64,000 bases of DNA, from positions 186,001 through 250,000 of the forward strand of contig NZ_AKJW01000061.1 in the NCBI RefSeq assembly GCF_000282135.1, given 5' to 3'. The notes beneath the pieces are model-generated. The model did no database searches and was not told the DNA's origin. It worked only from the letters and a program-made list of their open reading frames with translations. This stretch comes from Herbaspirillum sp. CF444 (GTDB lineage: Bacteria; Pseudomonadota; Gammaproteobacteria; Burkholderiales; Burkholderiaceae_D). Shown here in pieces: positions 8,647 through 16,329 of the stretch (positions are counted from its first letter, which is position 1; every line of letters starts with the position of its first letter). A program made the translations under genes and the position numbers.

Positions 8647-10245
8647 ATGTCTCCACATAAAGAAGCCGCGCATTCGAGCGGTCAAGTCCTGCCTTTCCGC
8701 GAATCCCTGATGGCCACCCTCGGCATCTGCTTCGTCATCATGCTGGTGGCGCTGGATCAGACCATCGTCGGGACCGCCTTGCCGACCATCGTCGCCGAGC
8801 TCAAGGGCTTCGATCTGTATGCCTGGGTGGCGACCTCGTATCTGCTGACCTCGGTGATCACCGTGCCGATCTTCGGACGGCTGGGCGACTACTTCGGGCG
8901 CAAGCCTTTCCTGATCGCCTCGATCGTCATCTTCGTCATCGCGTCGATGTTGTGCGGGATGGCCAACAGCATGTTGTTCCTGGTGCTGGCGCGCGGCCTC
9001 CAAGGCATCGGCGGCGGCATGCTGGTCGGCACCGCGTTTGCCTCGGCGGCGGATCTGTTCCCCGATCCGCATATTCGCCTGCGCTGGCAGATCATCCTCA
9101 GCGCGGCCTACGGCATCGCCACGTCGATCGGTCCGTCGCTGGGCGGTTTCCTGACGCAATCGCTGGGCTGGCGCTGGACCTTTTACGTCAACTTGCCGGT
9201 CGGCCTGGTATCGCTGTTTTTTGCGATGCGCTACATCCCGCATATCCGCCACATCAAGCATGAAGGCAAGATCCGTCTCGACTGGTTCGGTGCCGTGCTG
9301 ATTACCATCGCATTGGGCAGCCTGCAATTGCTGGTGGAGATGTTGCCCAAGCGCGGCCTGACCGCCGGCATGGCAATCCTGCTGGTGGCCAGCATCGCGG
9401 CGTTCTACTCCTTGTGGAAATGGGAGCGTCACGTCGAACAGCCCATTCTGCCGTTCGAGATGGTCAAGGATCCCGCGCTGTCGAGCCTGTTTCTGCTGTC
9501 GATTCTGGCCGGCTTCTCGATGTTCTCGATGCTGATGTATTCGCCGCTGCTGTTCCAGGGCGGCTTCGGCATGTCGCCGCGCGAAGCGGGACTGCTGATC
9601 ACGCCGCTGGTGGCCTGTATCACCGTGGCCAGCATCGTCAACGGCCGCATCGTCACGCGCATTCCCAATCCCAACATGATGATGTATGTCGGCTTCGTGC
9701 TGATCGCGATTTCCTGCCTCGGCATCGTGCTGTCGCAGCGCGGCACGCCGACCGCCTTCATGCTGGCGGCGATGCTGGCGGGCGGTTTCGGCCTCGGGCT
9801 GGTGCTGCCGAACCTGACCGTCTTTGCGCAGCAGGCCGCCAGCCGCGAACATCTCGGCATTGCGACGGCCTTGCTGCAATCCCTGCGCATGATCGGCGGC
9901 ATGCTCGGTACGGCAGTGACCGGCACGCTGGTGACGCAGATGTACGGCAGCGGCGTGCAACGCGCGCTGGAGAGCGACCACGCCGCGCAATGGCTGGCCG
10001 AGTTCAAGGATCCCGAAATCCTCGTCAATCACGACATCCAGTCGACCCTGCTGGCGCAAATGCTGCAGGCCGGCCACAACGGTTCTGCCTTGCTGGACGC
10101 GGCGCGCGACGCGCTGGTCGGTGCGATCCACATGGGTATCGCGCTGGCGATCGTGTCGGCGCTGATCGGCTTGTGGATGGTGCGCCGGGTGCCGTTGATT
10201 CGCTTTTCCAACAAGGCGAAAGTGGAGCCGGTGATGTCGGAATAA
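8647..10245 (+). CDS. DHA2-family MFS multidrug exporter (EmrB/QacA type)
   Basis: This 532-aa inner-membrane transporter would export drugs or organic anions by proton antiport. It has about 14 hydrophobic segments, motif D1-like LDQTIVGTALPTI near residue 37, motif A GRLGDYFGRKP, and motif C-like YGIATSIGPSLGG in helix 5, all hallmarks of the DHA2 (14-TMS) family. I chose the ATG at 8647, which begins shortly before the first helix; there is no good Shine-Dalgarno at any candidate start. No membrane-fusion partner or TetR/MarR regulator is adjacent, so the system it belongs to is unknown. Confidence 0.92.
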   Translation: MSPHKEAAHSSGQVLPFRESLMATLGICFVIMLVALDQTIVGTALPTIVAELKGFDLYAWVATSYLLTSVITVPIFGRLGDYFGRKPFLIASIVIFVIASMLCGMANSMLFLVLARGLQGIGGGMLVGTAFASAADLFPDPHIRLRWQIILSAAYGIATSIGPSLGGFLTQSLGWRWTFYVNLPVGLVSLFFAMRYIPHIRHIKHEGKIRLDWFGAVLITIALGSLQLLVEMLPKRGLTAGMAILLVASIAAFYSLWKWERHVEQPILPFEMVKDPALSSLFLLSILAGFSMFSMLMYSPLLFQGGFGMSPREAGLLITPLVACITVASIVNGRIVTRIPNPNMMMYVGFVLIAISCLGIVLSQRGTPTAFMLAAMLAGGFGLGLVLPNLTVFAQQAASREHLGIATALLQSLRMIGGMLGTAVTGTLVTQMYGSGVQRALESDHAAQWLAEFKDPEILVNHDIQSTLLAQMLQAGHNGSALLDAARDALVGAIHMGIALAIVSALIGLWMVRRVPLIRFSNKAKVEPVMSE

Positions 10246-10269
10246 GCTGTTGCAATGGGCGGTTGGAAT

Positions 10270-10302
10270 AAAAATGGCGTGCCTGAGGCGCGCCATTTTT
10301 TT
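10270..10302. terminator. Bidirectional terminator
   Basis: Stem AAAAATGGCG paired with CGCCATTTTT (10270-10279 with 10291-10300), A-run and T-run on opposite sides, between the MFS gene and the convergent tautomerase gene. Confidence 0.85.
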
Positions 10303-10324
10303 GTATGAAGCTTCGCCGGTTAAT

Positions 10325-10507
10325 TCAATCCGACCACAATTTCCCGGCCGTCGCCCAGTTCTCTTTTTTGACGTCCTGAATGATGATGTCGACCGATTCC
10401 GGACTGCATTGCAAGGTCTTGCAGGTGACGTCGGTGATCGCCTTCACGAGTTCGCGTTTTTGTTCGACGCTGCGGCCTTCAAACAGCTGGATATTGAATG
10501 TGGGCAT
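10325..10507 (-). CDS. 4-oxalocrotonate tautomerase family protein
   Basis: This 60-aa protein is the size of the 4-OT subunit. After removal of Met it begins with Pro1 (MPTFNIQLFEGRS), the catalytic base of the tautomerase superfamily, and shows the usual beta-alpha-beta pattern (RELVKAITDVTCKTL then SVDIIIQDV). Homologues isomerise 2-hydroxymuconate or related enols. AAGGAGAAAAC precedes the start. It follows the class II aldolase gene by 22 bp, so the two form a transcription unit and may act on the same compound; that substrate is not evident. Confidence 0.88.
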   Translation of the reverse strand: MPTFNIQLFEGRSVEQKRELVKAITDVTCKTLQCSPESVDIIIQDVKKENWATAGKLWSD

Positions 10508-10529
10508 GTTGTTTTCTCCTTGGTAAGAA

Positions 10530-11285
10530 TCAATTCTTGTAAGAGGCGTCGAGCGCGTCCAGTTTGCGCAGCAGCGCCGGCCATTCGAGCAGGCCTTCCG
10601 GGCTGCCGTCGCCGAGCAACTGCTGGTGCGTTTTGCGGCAGACGTCGGCGGCAGGCGTCTGCAGCGGCTGTCCTCCGGCTTGCGCCAGCAACTGGATGCG
10701 GCAAGCCTTGTCGAGCGTATCCATCAATACATAGGCTTCCGCGATGGTGCGGCCGCAGATCAGGCTGCCGTGGTTGCGCAACAGCAGCGCCGGATAATCG
10801 CCCAAACGTTCAATCAGCCGCGTTTGCTCGCCCGGCGTCAGCGCCAGTCCTTCGTAGTCGTGGCAAGCGATCTGTTCGTAAAAGCGCAAGGCATGCTGCG
10901 ACAGCGGCAACAGCCCCTGAGGCTGTGCGCTGACGGCGACCGCATGATCGTTGTGCAGATGCATGACGCAATTGGCATCGGGGCGCACTGCATGCACCGC
11001 GCCGTGGATGGCGAAACCGCTGACGTTGATGCGATAGGCGCTGGTGCCGACGATCTTTCCATGTTGGTCGATCTTGACCAGATTCGACGCACAAATCTCG
11101 TCGAAGCGAAGACCGAAGGGGTTCAACAGAAAATGCCCAGGCTCGTCCGGTACGGCTGCCGAGATGTGTGTGTAGATGACGTCGTCCCAGCTTTGCAGCG
11201 CGCACAGGCGATAGCAGGCGGCAAGATCCACTCGGGTTTGCCATTCGGCGTGGCTGATATGGGCAGGTTTGGCGGAGAAGGTCAT
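10530..11285 (-). CDS. Class II aldolase/adducin family protein
   Basis: This 251-aa cytosolic protein has the class II aldolase/adducin fold. Zinc ligands are visible in VMHLHNDHAVAVS (around residue 107) and RNHGSLICG (around residue 170); THISAAVPDEPGHFLLNPFG near residue 39 is the usual substrate-phosphate loop region. Enzymes of this family cleave sugar-phosphate or keto-acid aldols, or act as decarboxylases. It is followed by a 4-OT tautomerase and preceded by a terminator after the Tsx-like gene, so it likely has its own promoter in the 66-bp gap or depends on read-through. No Shine-Dalgarno is apparent. The substrate is unknown. Confidence 0.88.
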   Translation of the reverse strand: MTFSAKPAHISHAEWQTRVDLAACYRLCALQSWDDVIYTHISAAVPDEPGHFLLNPFGLRFDEICASNLVKIDQHGKIVGTSAYRINVSGFAIHGAVHAVRPDANCVMHLHNDHAVAVSAQPQGLLPLSQHALRFYEQIACHDYEGLALTPGEQTRLIERLGDYPALLLRNHGSLICGRTIAEAYVLMDTLDKACRIQLLAQAGGQPLQTPAADVCRKTHQQLLGDGSPEGLLEWPALLRKLDALDASYKN

Positions 11286-11305
11286 GGCAATGTGGTGTGC
11301 ATGAA

Positions 11306-11333
11306 TGAAAAAGGGGACGCAACAGCGTCCCCC
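11306..11333 (-). terminator. Intrinsic terminator after the Tsx-like gene
   Basis: On the minus strand, stem GGGGACGC/GCGTCCCC (11313-11332) with a 4-base loop is followed by TTTTTC. It lies between the Tsx-like gene and the aldolase gene. Confidence 0.85.
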
Positions 11334-11351
11334 GGCATGTTACACCCAGGC

Positions 11352-12200
11352 TCAGAAGTGGTACTCGGCGCGGATCATCGGCGTCTTGGCGAAAGAGCCC
11401 GGCACCTTGGACTGGTTGCCGAACTTGTTGCGCCAGTATTGATATTCCAGACCGATGCGGAAGGTGTTCTTGCCCAGTCCCATCGGCGTGCCGACGTCGT
11501 ACATGACCTGGCCGTCGAAGTTCAGTTCGGGGCTGGTCGGGCTGCCGAACTCATCCTTGCCCTTGGCGGCGATGTAGTTCACGTAGCCTTCAAACGCGAA
11601 GCCGCTGGTGCCGAAAGGGATGCCCCAGGAGGCCGTCAGCATCGGGTGCGTGTCATACGAATAGCGGCTGGAAACGCCGACCGGCTGGTTGCTTTCCCAT
11701 AGCGCCAGCAGGCTGATGTTGAGGAAGCCCGGCACATCCATCATCAGGGTCGGACCGGCGACGATCATGCGCTTCTTGGAGCCGTAGCCCGGATCGTTCT
11801 TGGTGTTCCAGTCGAAACCGGCGGTGAAGCCGACGCCGCGCGCCGGGCCGAAGGACAGGTCCTTGCCGCTGATCTTGCCGATGTCCAGCGTGTGGCGATA
11901 GGTGATGTAGGCTTCCTGCGCGTTGCTGTCCTTGTTGTTGGACATCAGGAGGTCGACGTTCAGGAAGTTGGTGCCGTACTTGTAGCCGCTGGCATGGGTG
12001 AAGTTGATGATGTTCTTGCTGATGTCCTGCGTGTTGTACGGCTCGGCGAACTTGGTGCCGTAGCGGTAGCCGATGGAGTTGTCGCTCCAGTCGGCGGCAT
12101 GAGCCTGCTGTATTGCCGCCATTGCGGACAGCCCGATCAGGCCCGCCGCTGCGAGATGTGTGCTTACCGGCTTGCGCAGGATTGCGTTTGCTTGTTGCAT
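11352..12200 (-). CDS. Tsx-like nucleoside-specific outer-membrane channel
   Basis: This 282-aa outer-membrane protein has a signal peptide ending QQAHA-A near residue 35. It then has alternating amphipathic beta-strands and a C-terminal aromatic strand (MIRAEYHF), as in the Tsx/OmpK family (PF03502). Family-like stretches are SIGYRYGTKFAEPYN and FTHASGYKYGTNFLNVDLLMS near the mature N-terminus. Tsx proteins pass nucleosides across the outer membrane. AATGGAGGAGACACC gives a strong Shine-Dalgarno for the ATG at 12200. It lies 69 bp after puuE on the same strand, consistent with use of purine-derived solutes. Nucleoside specificity itself is an inference. Confidence 0.83.
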   Translation of the reverse strand: MQQANAILRKPVSTHLAAAGLIGLSAMAAIQQAHAADWSDNSIGYRYGTKFAEPYNTQDISKNIINFTHASGYKYGTNFLNVDLLMSNNKDSNAQEAYITYRHTLDIGKISGKDLSFGPARGVGFTAGFDWNTKNDPGYGSKKRMIVAGPTLMMDVPGFLNISLLALWESNQPVGVSSRYSYDTHPMLTASWGIPFGTSGFAFEGYVNYIAAKGKDEFGSPTSPELNFDGQVMYDVGTPMGLGKNTFRIGLEYQYWRNKFGNQSKVPGSFAKTPMIRAEYHF

Positions 12201-12269
12201 GGTGTCTCCTCCATTAAATGGTATGTCGAACTTTTTTATAGTGTTCCGTGGAACCGCCACGGCGGTAGG

Positions 12270-13253
12270 TCAAACCTTGTTGAGCGGATGCGGATGCGGA
12301 TGCGGATGTGGATGTGGATGTGTCCGGCGCCAGTGATCGGCGATGTCGATGCGACGCGTGATCCAGACCTTGTCTTGTCGTTGTACGTAGTCGAGGAAAC
12401 GCGCCAGCGCCGCCGCGCGTGCAGGGCGGCCGGCGATGCGGCAGTGCAGGCCGACCGACAGCATCTTGGGACGGTCGAGTCCGGCCGGATCGCCTTCGGC
12501 ATAGAGCACGTCGAAGGCGTCTTTCAGATAGTCGAAGAATTGCGTGCCGGAGTTGAAGCCTTGCGGCGCCGCGAAGCGCATGTCGTTGCTGTCGAGCGTG
12601 TAGGGCACGATCAGTTGCGGCGTGGAAGCCGGCGAACCGTCGGCATTGCGCACGGCCACGTTCTCCCAATACGGCAGGTCGTCAGCATAGCTGTCGGCGT
12701 CGTAGGCGATGCCGCCGTGTTCGGCGACCAGGCGGCGCGTGTTGGGCGAGTCGCGGCCGGTGTACCAGCCCAGCGGCGCGTTGTTGGTGATGTCCTTGAC
12801 GATGGCGACGGCTTCGGCGATGTGCTTGCGTTCGGTCGCTTCGTCGGTGTTCTGGTAGCTGATCCAGCGCAGGCCGTGGCAGGCGATCTCGTGTCCCAGT
12901 TCGAGGAAGGCCGCCGTCGCTTCCGGATTGCGCTGCAAGGCGCGCGCCACGCCGAAGACGGTCAGCGGCAGCTTGCGCTCTTCAAACATGCGCAGCAGAC
13001 GCCACAAGCCGGCGCGCGAACCGTACTCGTAGATCGACTCCATGCTCATGTGGCGCGCAGGGAAACTCTGTGCGCCGATGATTTCGGACAAGAAGGTTTC
13101 CGAGCCGGCGTCGCCGTCGAGCACGCAATTCTCGGCGCCTTCTTCGTAGTTCAGCACGAACTGCAAGGCAATGCGCGCGCCTCCCGGCCATTGCGCGTGC
13201 GGCGGCGTGCGGCCGTAACCGGCGAGGTCGCGTGGGTAGTCGGAATTGTTCAT
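12270..13253 (-). CDS. puuE: Allantoinase PuuE (polysaccharide-deacetylase-like) with a His-Pro repeat tail
   Basis: PuuE opens the hydantoin ring of allantoin to allantoate and is unrelated to metal amidohydrolase allantoinases. The 327-aa protein has the family blocks RDLAGYGRTPP (8-18), FVLNYEEGAENCVLDGD (32-48), EIACHGLRWISYQ and GWYTGRDSPNTRRL. The last residues are unusual: six His-Pro pairs precede LNKV, encoded by a hexanucleotide repeat, where homologues normally stop soon after the ITRRIDIA..W..THP segment. It is divergent from uraH, another ureide-pathway gene, across 165 bp. No uricase or OHCU decarboxylase gene is present in the window. Confidence 0.93.
   Translation of the reverse strand: MNNSDYPRDLAGYGRTPPHAQWPGGARIALQFVLNYEEGAENCVLDGDAGSETFLSEIIGAQSFPARHMSMESIYEYGSRAGLWRLLRMFEERKLPLTVFGVARALQRNPEATAAFLELGHEIACHGLRWISYQNTDEATERKHIAEAVAIVKDITNNAPLGWYTGRDSPNTRRLVAEHGGIAYDADSYADDLPYWENVAVRNADGSPASTPQLIVPYTLDSNDMRFAAPQGFNSGTQFFDYLKDAFDVLYAEGDPAGLDRPKMLSVGLHCRIAGRPARAAALARFLDYVQRQDKVWITRRIDIADHWRRTHPHPHPHPHPHPLNKV
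12284..12322. repeat. Hexanucleotide tandem repeat in the 3' end of puuE
   Basis: Six consecutive units of the form cGGATG/tGGATG lie inside the coding region and encode (His-Pro)6. Because the unit is 6 bp, changes in copy number would lengthen or shorten the tail without shifting the frame. Confidence 0.9.
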
Positions 13254-13418
13254 GTCTCCTGCCTTCTGTTCGTTCTTTTGATGTGTTTCATGCGTTCGCC
13301 GAATTATGTCTTTAGAATTGATTGTGGATATAAGCCTGAACGTATATGGACCTCAAGACTGCGGTATATCATTTGCCGGTCAAAGAATGGTCAAAAACTG
13401 CCAACGAGAGGAAACACC

Positions 13419-13772
13419 ATGGGAAAACTGAGCACCCACGTCCTGGACGTCACCCAGGGCAAGCCGGGCGCCGGCGTCAAACTGGCGCTGTATGCCATCA
13501 AGGATAATGAAAAAGTGTTGCTGAAAAACGCCATCACCAACAGCGACGGCCGCTGCGATGCGCCGTTGCTGCAAGGCGACGAATTGCTGGCGGGACGTTA
13601 TGAGCTGGTGTTCGGCGCCGGCGATTATTTTGCCGGACAGGGCGTACAGTTGCCGGCGCCGCGCTTTGTCGACGAAGTCGTGATTGCTTTCGGCATTGCC
13701 GATCCGGCACAAAACTATCACGTGCCGCTGGTGGTCTCGCCGTGGTCGTATTCGACTTATCGCGGCAGCTGA
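13419..13772 (+). CDS. uraH: 5-hydroxyisourate hydrolase (transthyretin-like)
   Basis: The 117-aa protein hydrolyses 5-hydroxyisourate to OHCU after urate oxidation. Signature elements are KLSTHVLDVTQGKPG at the N-terminus (catalytic His7), FFPEV-like spacing replaced here by APRFVDEVVIAFGI, NYHVPLVVSPWSYSTYRGS at the end, and the diagnostic C-terminal YRGS. AGAGGAAACACC upstream of the ATG at 13419 is a good ribosome-binding site. It is transcribed away from puuE, so the 165-bp gap probably contains a shared ureide-responsive control region. Cytosolic or periplasmic location is not resolved; no signal peptide is visible. Confidence 0.95.
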   Translation: MGKLSTHVLDVTQGKPGAGVKLALYAIKDNEKVLLKNAITNSDGRCDAPLLQGDELLAGRYELVFGAGDYFAGQGVQLPAPRFVDEVVIAFGIADPAQNYHVPLVVSPWSYSTYRGS

Positions 13773-13798
13773 TCCCTTCCGCGCAGGATTGCGGACAT

Positions 13799-13838
13799 AA
13801 AAAATCCGGCCCTCCCGAAGGAGCGGCCGGATTTTTTT
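13799..13838. terminator. Bidirectional terminator between uraH and the gamma-carbonic anhydrase gene
   Basis: Thirteen-base stem AAAAAATCCGGCC with GGCCGGATTTTTT and flanking A-/T-runs, between convergent genes. Confidence 0.9.
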
Positions 13839-13859
13839 ATGGACTGCGGAAATACAAAA

Positions 13860-14420
13860 TCAGAATTCGTTTTGCAATTTCTTGTAACCCTGCACCAGTT
13901 CGTTATTGGTGCGCGCCACGTCTTCCGAAAATTCCGAGGCCTGCGCCGATACGCGCGGCAGGGCGTCGAGATCGGTCTGCGGGCCGATGCGCAGGGTCGA
14001 CGGCACATAGAAGCCAGGCGGCAAGTGGCAGCCGTCCACCACGGCGTTGTAGCGCACCACGCAGCCGTCGCCGATCACGCAGTTGAACAGCACGCTGTTG
14101 AAACCAATGAAAGCGTCATGACCGACGGTGCAGGGGCCGTGCACGATGGCGCGGTGGGCGATCGAGGTGCGCTCGCCGATGGTCACGGCGCCGCCGGATT
14201 TGGAGTGGATCACCACGCCGTCCTGGATGTTGGAATGGGCGCCGATGACGATGGGATCCATCTCGCCTTTTTCGTTGACCTCATCGGCGCGGATGACGGC
14301 GTAAGGGCCGATGAAGACGTTTTCGTGCACGATGACCTTGCCGCACAGAATGGCGGTCTGGTCGACGTAAGCGGATTCGTGAACCTGGGGCAAATCGCCG
14401 GAGGGGTTGCGTCGAAGCAT
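13860..14420 (-). CDS. Gamma-carbonic anhydrase family (left-handed beta-helix) protein
   Basis: This 186-aa protein is built of hexapeptide repeats (e.g. ESAYVDQTAILCGKVIVHEN, FIGPYAVIRAD, AHSNIQDGVVIHS, AHRAIVHGPCTVGHDAFIG) and ends in an alpha-helix. The histidines in DGVVIHSKS, IAHRAIVHG and TVGHDAFIG occupy positions used for zinc in gamma-carbonic anhydrases such as Cam and in the PaaY/CaiE-like proteins. Function could be CO2 hydration or thioester/acyl hydrolysis; sequence alone does not separate them. AAGGAGATCGC precedes the start. It is a single gene. Confidence 0.85.
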   Translation of the reverse strand: MLRRNPSGDLPQVHESAYVDQTAILCGKVIVHENVFIGPYAVIRADEVNEKGEMDPIVIGAHSNIQDGVVIHSKSGGAVTIGERTSIAHRAIVHGPCTVGHDAFIGFNSVLFNCVIGDGCVVRYNAVVDGCHLPPGFYVPSTLRIGPQTDLDALPRVSAQASEFSEDVARTNNELVQGYKKLQNEF

Positions 14421-14856
14421 GGGATGCGATCTCCTTGTGCGGAACTAAGCAGAACTGAGCTGAGATTGAAGAGGGCCTGAAAAGGCGCGCCCATTGTAGT
14501 GGTTTTTGTTTCCTCAGGGTTTTGTCAGGAAGTGATTGTCCCGGCCCGCATCACTCTTTATAATGATAATCATTCTCGATAATTAAAGGCGTCGCTCGCT
14601 TATTGATTGATAAGTCAGCAAGACGCACTATCCGGAACCCGCCAAGCCTCAAGCCAGGCCCTGCGCTCATTACAACGATATGCAGCGATGTTGTTTTCGA
14701 CCATCGTGTTGAGCGCGCAGGACAGCAATCCAGCAATCCAGCAATCCCCGGATGCCCGACGTTTCCAGCGCTGCGCATGTCCGCGCAGGGATGGGAACGT
14801 CTTGCCGTCCGGTCTGTTCATCGCATTATTTCATCGACCCTGAAAGGAAGCACCAC
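14421..14856. other. Intergenic region carrying the Fur box
   Basis: Apart from the Fur box at 14559-14577 this 436-bp divergent region shows no gene with a ribosome-binding site. Its distal 270 bp would be a long leader for the DUF4198 gene, and includes a short direct repeat (CAGCAATCCAGCAATCCAGCAATCC, three overlapping 8-bp units at about 14723-14747). Confidence 0.5.
14559..14577. promoter_or_regulatory. Fur box
   Basis: The 19-mer matches the canonical Fur consensus at 17 of 19 positions (core TGATAATCATT intact). It lies about 280 bp before the DUF4198 gene and 140 bp before the carbonic-anhydrase gene start on the other strand. It most likely makes the downstream TonB-receptor unit iron-repressed. 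Confidence 0.82.
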
Positions 14857-15579
14857 ATGAAACGTCTTGTCATTCCCGCCTTGCTGTCCACCATGCTGTT
14901 CGCTGCATCGGCGCAAGCCCACCACGTCTGGTTGCAACAGGATGCCAAATCCGCCAGCCTGTACTTCGGTGAATTTGCAGAAAACCTGCGTGAAGTATCG
15001 CCCGGCCGTCTCGACAAATTCGTGCAACCGACGGTCGTCCTGCTGGGCAGCAACGGCGACAAGACGTTGGACCTGAACAAAGGCAAGAACGGTTTCGCCC
15101 TGTCGGCGCGCGCCGGCAAGAACGAATCCATCATCGCCGAAGAAGCGCATTACCCGGTTATGGAACGCAAGACCGGCGACGCCGTCGTCCGTACCGCATG
15201 GACGCCCGCAGCGCGCCTGGTGACCTCCGATGCGGAACAGGCGCCGCGCCTGACGCTGGATGTTGTGCCGACCGGCAAGCGCGGCGAATTCAAGCTGTTC
15301 TACAAGGGACAGCCGCTGCCGAAGACCAAGATCAACATCCAGGTGCCGGCAGGCTGGAGCAAGGAAAGCCACACCGATGAGCAGGGCGTCGTGAAGTTCG
15401 ACCTGCCGTGGCAAGGCACCTACGTCGTTGAAGCGCATCACATCGACAAGACCGCCGGCGAACGCGACGGCAAGCCCTACGACGTCGCCAGCTTTGTCAC
15501 CAGCCTGACGCTGACGCAAGCCAAGGGCATCAAGGCGGTGCCGGCTGCGCCTGTGACGGAGCCAAGCCCGATCAAGTAA
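14857..15579 (+). CDS. DUF4198-like periplasmic protein
   Basis: This 240-aa protein starts with a signal peptide (cleavage after SAQA, residue 21) and a mature N-terminus HHVWLQQD. The His-His-x-Trp start and the overall beta-rich layout match DUF4198, a family found near metal-uptake genes. Two further His-containing patches (AHYPVMER and VEAHHIDK) could bind metal. AAAGGAAGCACCAC supplies a strong ribosome-binding site. It is the first gene downstream of a near-perfect Fur box and precedes a DUF2946 gene and a TonB receptor on the same strand, so a role in iron or other metal uptake is a reasonable inference. Its biochemical function is not known. Confidence 0.8.
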   Translation: MKRLVIPALLSTMLFAASAQAHHVWLQQDAKSASLYFGEFAENLREVSPGRLDKFVQPTVVLLGSNGDKTLDLNKGKNGFALSARAGKNESIIAEEAHYPVMERKTGDAVVRTAWTPAARLVTSDAEQAPRLTLDVVPTGKRGEFKLFYKGQPLPKTKINIQVPAGWSKESHTDEQGVVKFDLPWQGTYVVEAHHIDKTAGERDGKPYDVASFVTSLTLTQAKGIKAVPAAPVTEPSPIK

Positions 15580-15831
15580 GGACCGGTTCAAGTCGCTGCG
15601 GGCAACTGTGCGGTTGCTCGCCAGCGTCGGTTTTTGCGGGGTGCGGCAATTTGTCGCACCTGCACCGCTCCCATTTTTTTCTGCCTCTTTCCGGGTGTCG
15701 CGATTCCTTGCCATGTCTTTCCTGTAAAGCCTTTTCAGGCGATGACCAAGTTCTCCTGATTCACCGTTTCATCACTTTTGCCGAACTCCGCCGCAGTGCG
15801 CTGCGACATCCCCGCATGCTAAAGTCGCCGG

Positions 15832-16212
15832 ATGGGGAAGAGATCGACAATCAAACAAAAAATCGCCGCGTGGACCGCCATGTTTGCGGTGCTGCTGATG
15901 GTGCTTGCGCCGACGCTGTCGCGCGCTTTTTCCGCTGAACCGTCATCGGCAAGGTTCTGGATGGAAATCTGCAGCGCTTTCGGCGGCAAAAAAGCCGATG
16001 CGCCTGCTTCCGGTGACGAAAGGCTCGTCGCGTCGGCGCATTGTCCCTATTGCCTGGTGCATGCCGACGTCCTGACGCCGCCACCCGGCGTCGCCGTCAA
16101 TGAAACGATCTTCACGATGTCCCATTTGTTGCCGCGCTTGTTCTATCGCGCGCCGCAGCCCTTGTTTGCATGGACGGTAGCGCCGTCGCGCGCACCACCC
16201 GCGGCGGCCTGA
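15832..16212 (+). CDS. DUF2946-like small membrane-anchored protein
   Basis: The 126-aa product has one N-terminal hydrophobic segment (AWTAMFAVLLMVLAPTLSRA, 13-32) that is a signal anchor or signal peptide. A Cys-rich region follows with Cys47 (EICSAF) and the motif HCPYC at 70-74. DUF2946 proteins share this HCPYC-type motif and often sit beside TonB receptors and copper or heme-related genes. The C-terminal part is hydrophobic and Pro/Ala rich. No Shine-Dalgarno is obvious at the ATG. It lies 252 bp after the DUF4198 gene and 117 bp before the receptor. Metal binding is an inference from the cysteines and context. Confidence 0.7.
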   Translation: MGKRSTIKQKIAAWTAMFAVLLMVLAPTLSRAFSAEPSSARFWMEICSAFGGKKADAPASGDERLVASAHCPYCLVHADVLTPPPGVAVNETIFTMSHLLPRLFYRAPQPLFAWTVAPSRAPPAAA

Positions 16213-16329
16213 AGCTTGTCTGCCGCTTGCCGGGTCCATGGGCAAGCGAGTCCAAACACATTTTATTCACACGCTTTTGCACGCACCTGCTTTGTCGCGC
16301 AACGTGCAGGAGCCGCCGGTCACCATCAC

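Noticed and set aside
8506-10296. Open frame antisense to the DHA2 transporter
   Set aside because: Translation is His/Arg/Gln/Asp-rich without domains, as expected from the complement of a membrane-protein gene.
12284-12322. Phase-variable contingency repeat
   Set aside because: The unit is 6 bp, so slippage cannot shift the frame; only tail length can vary.
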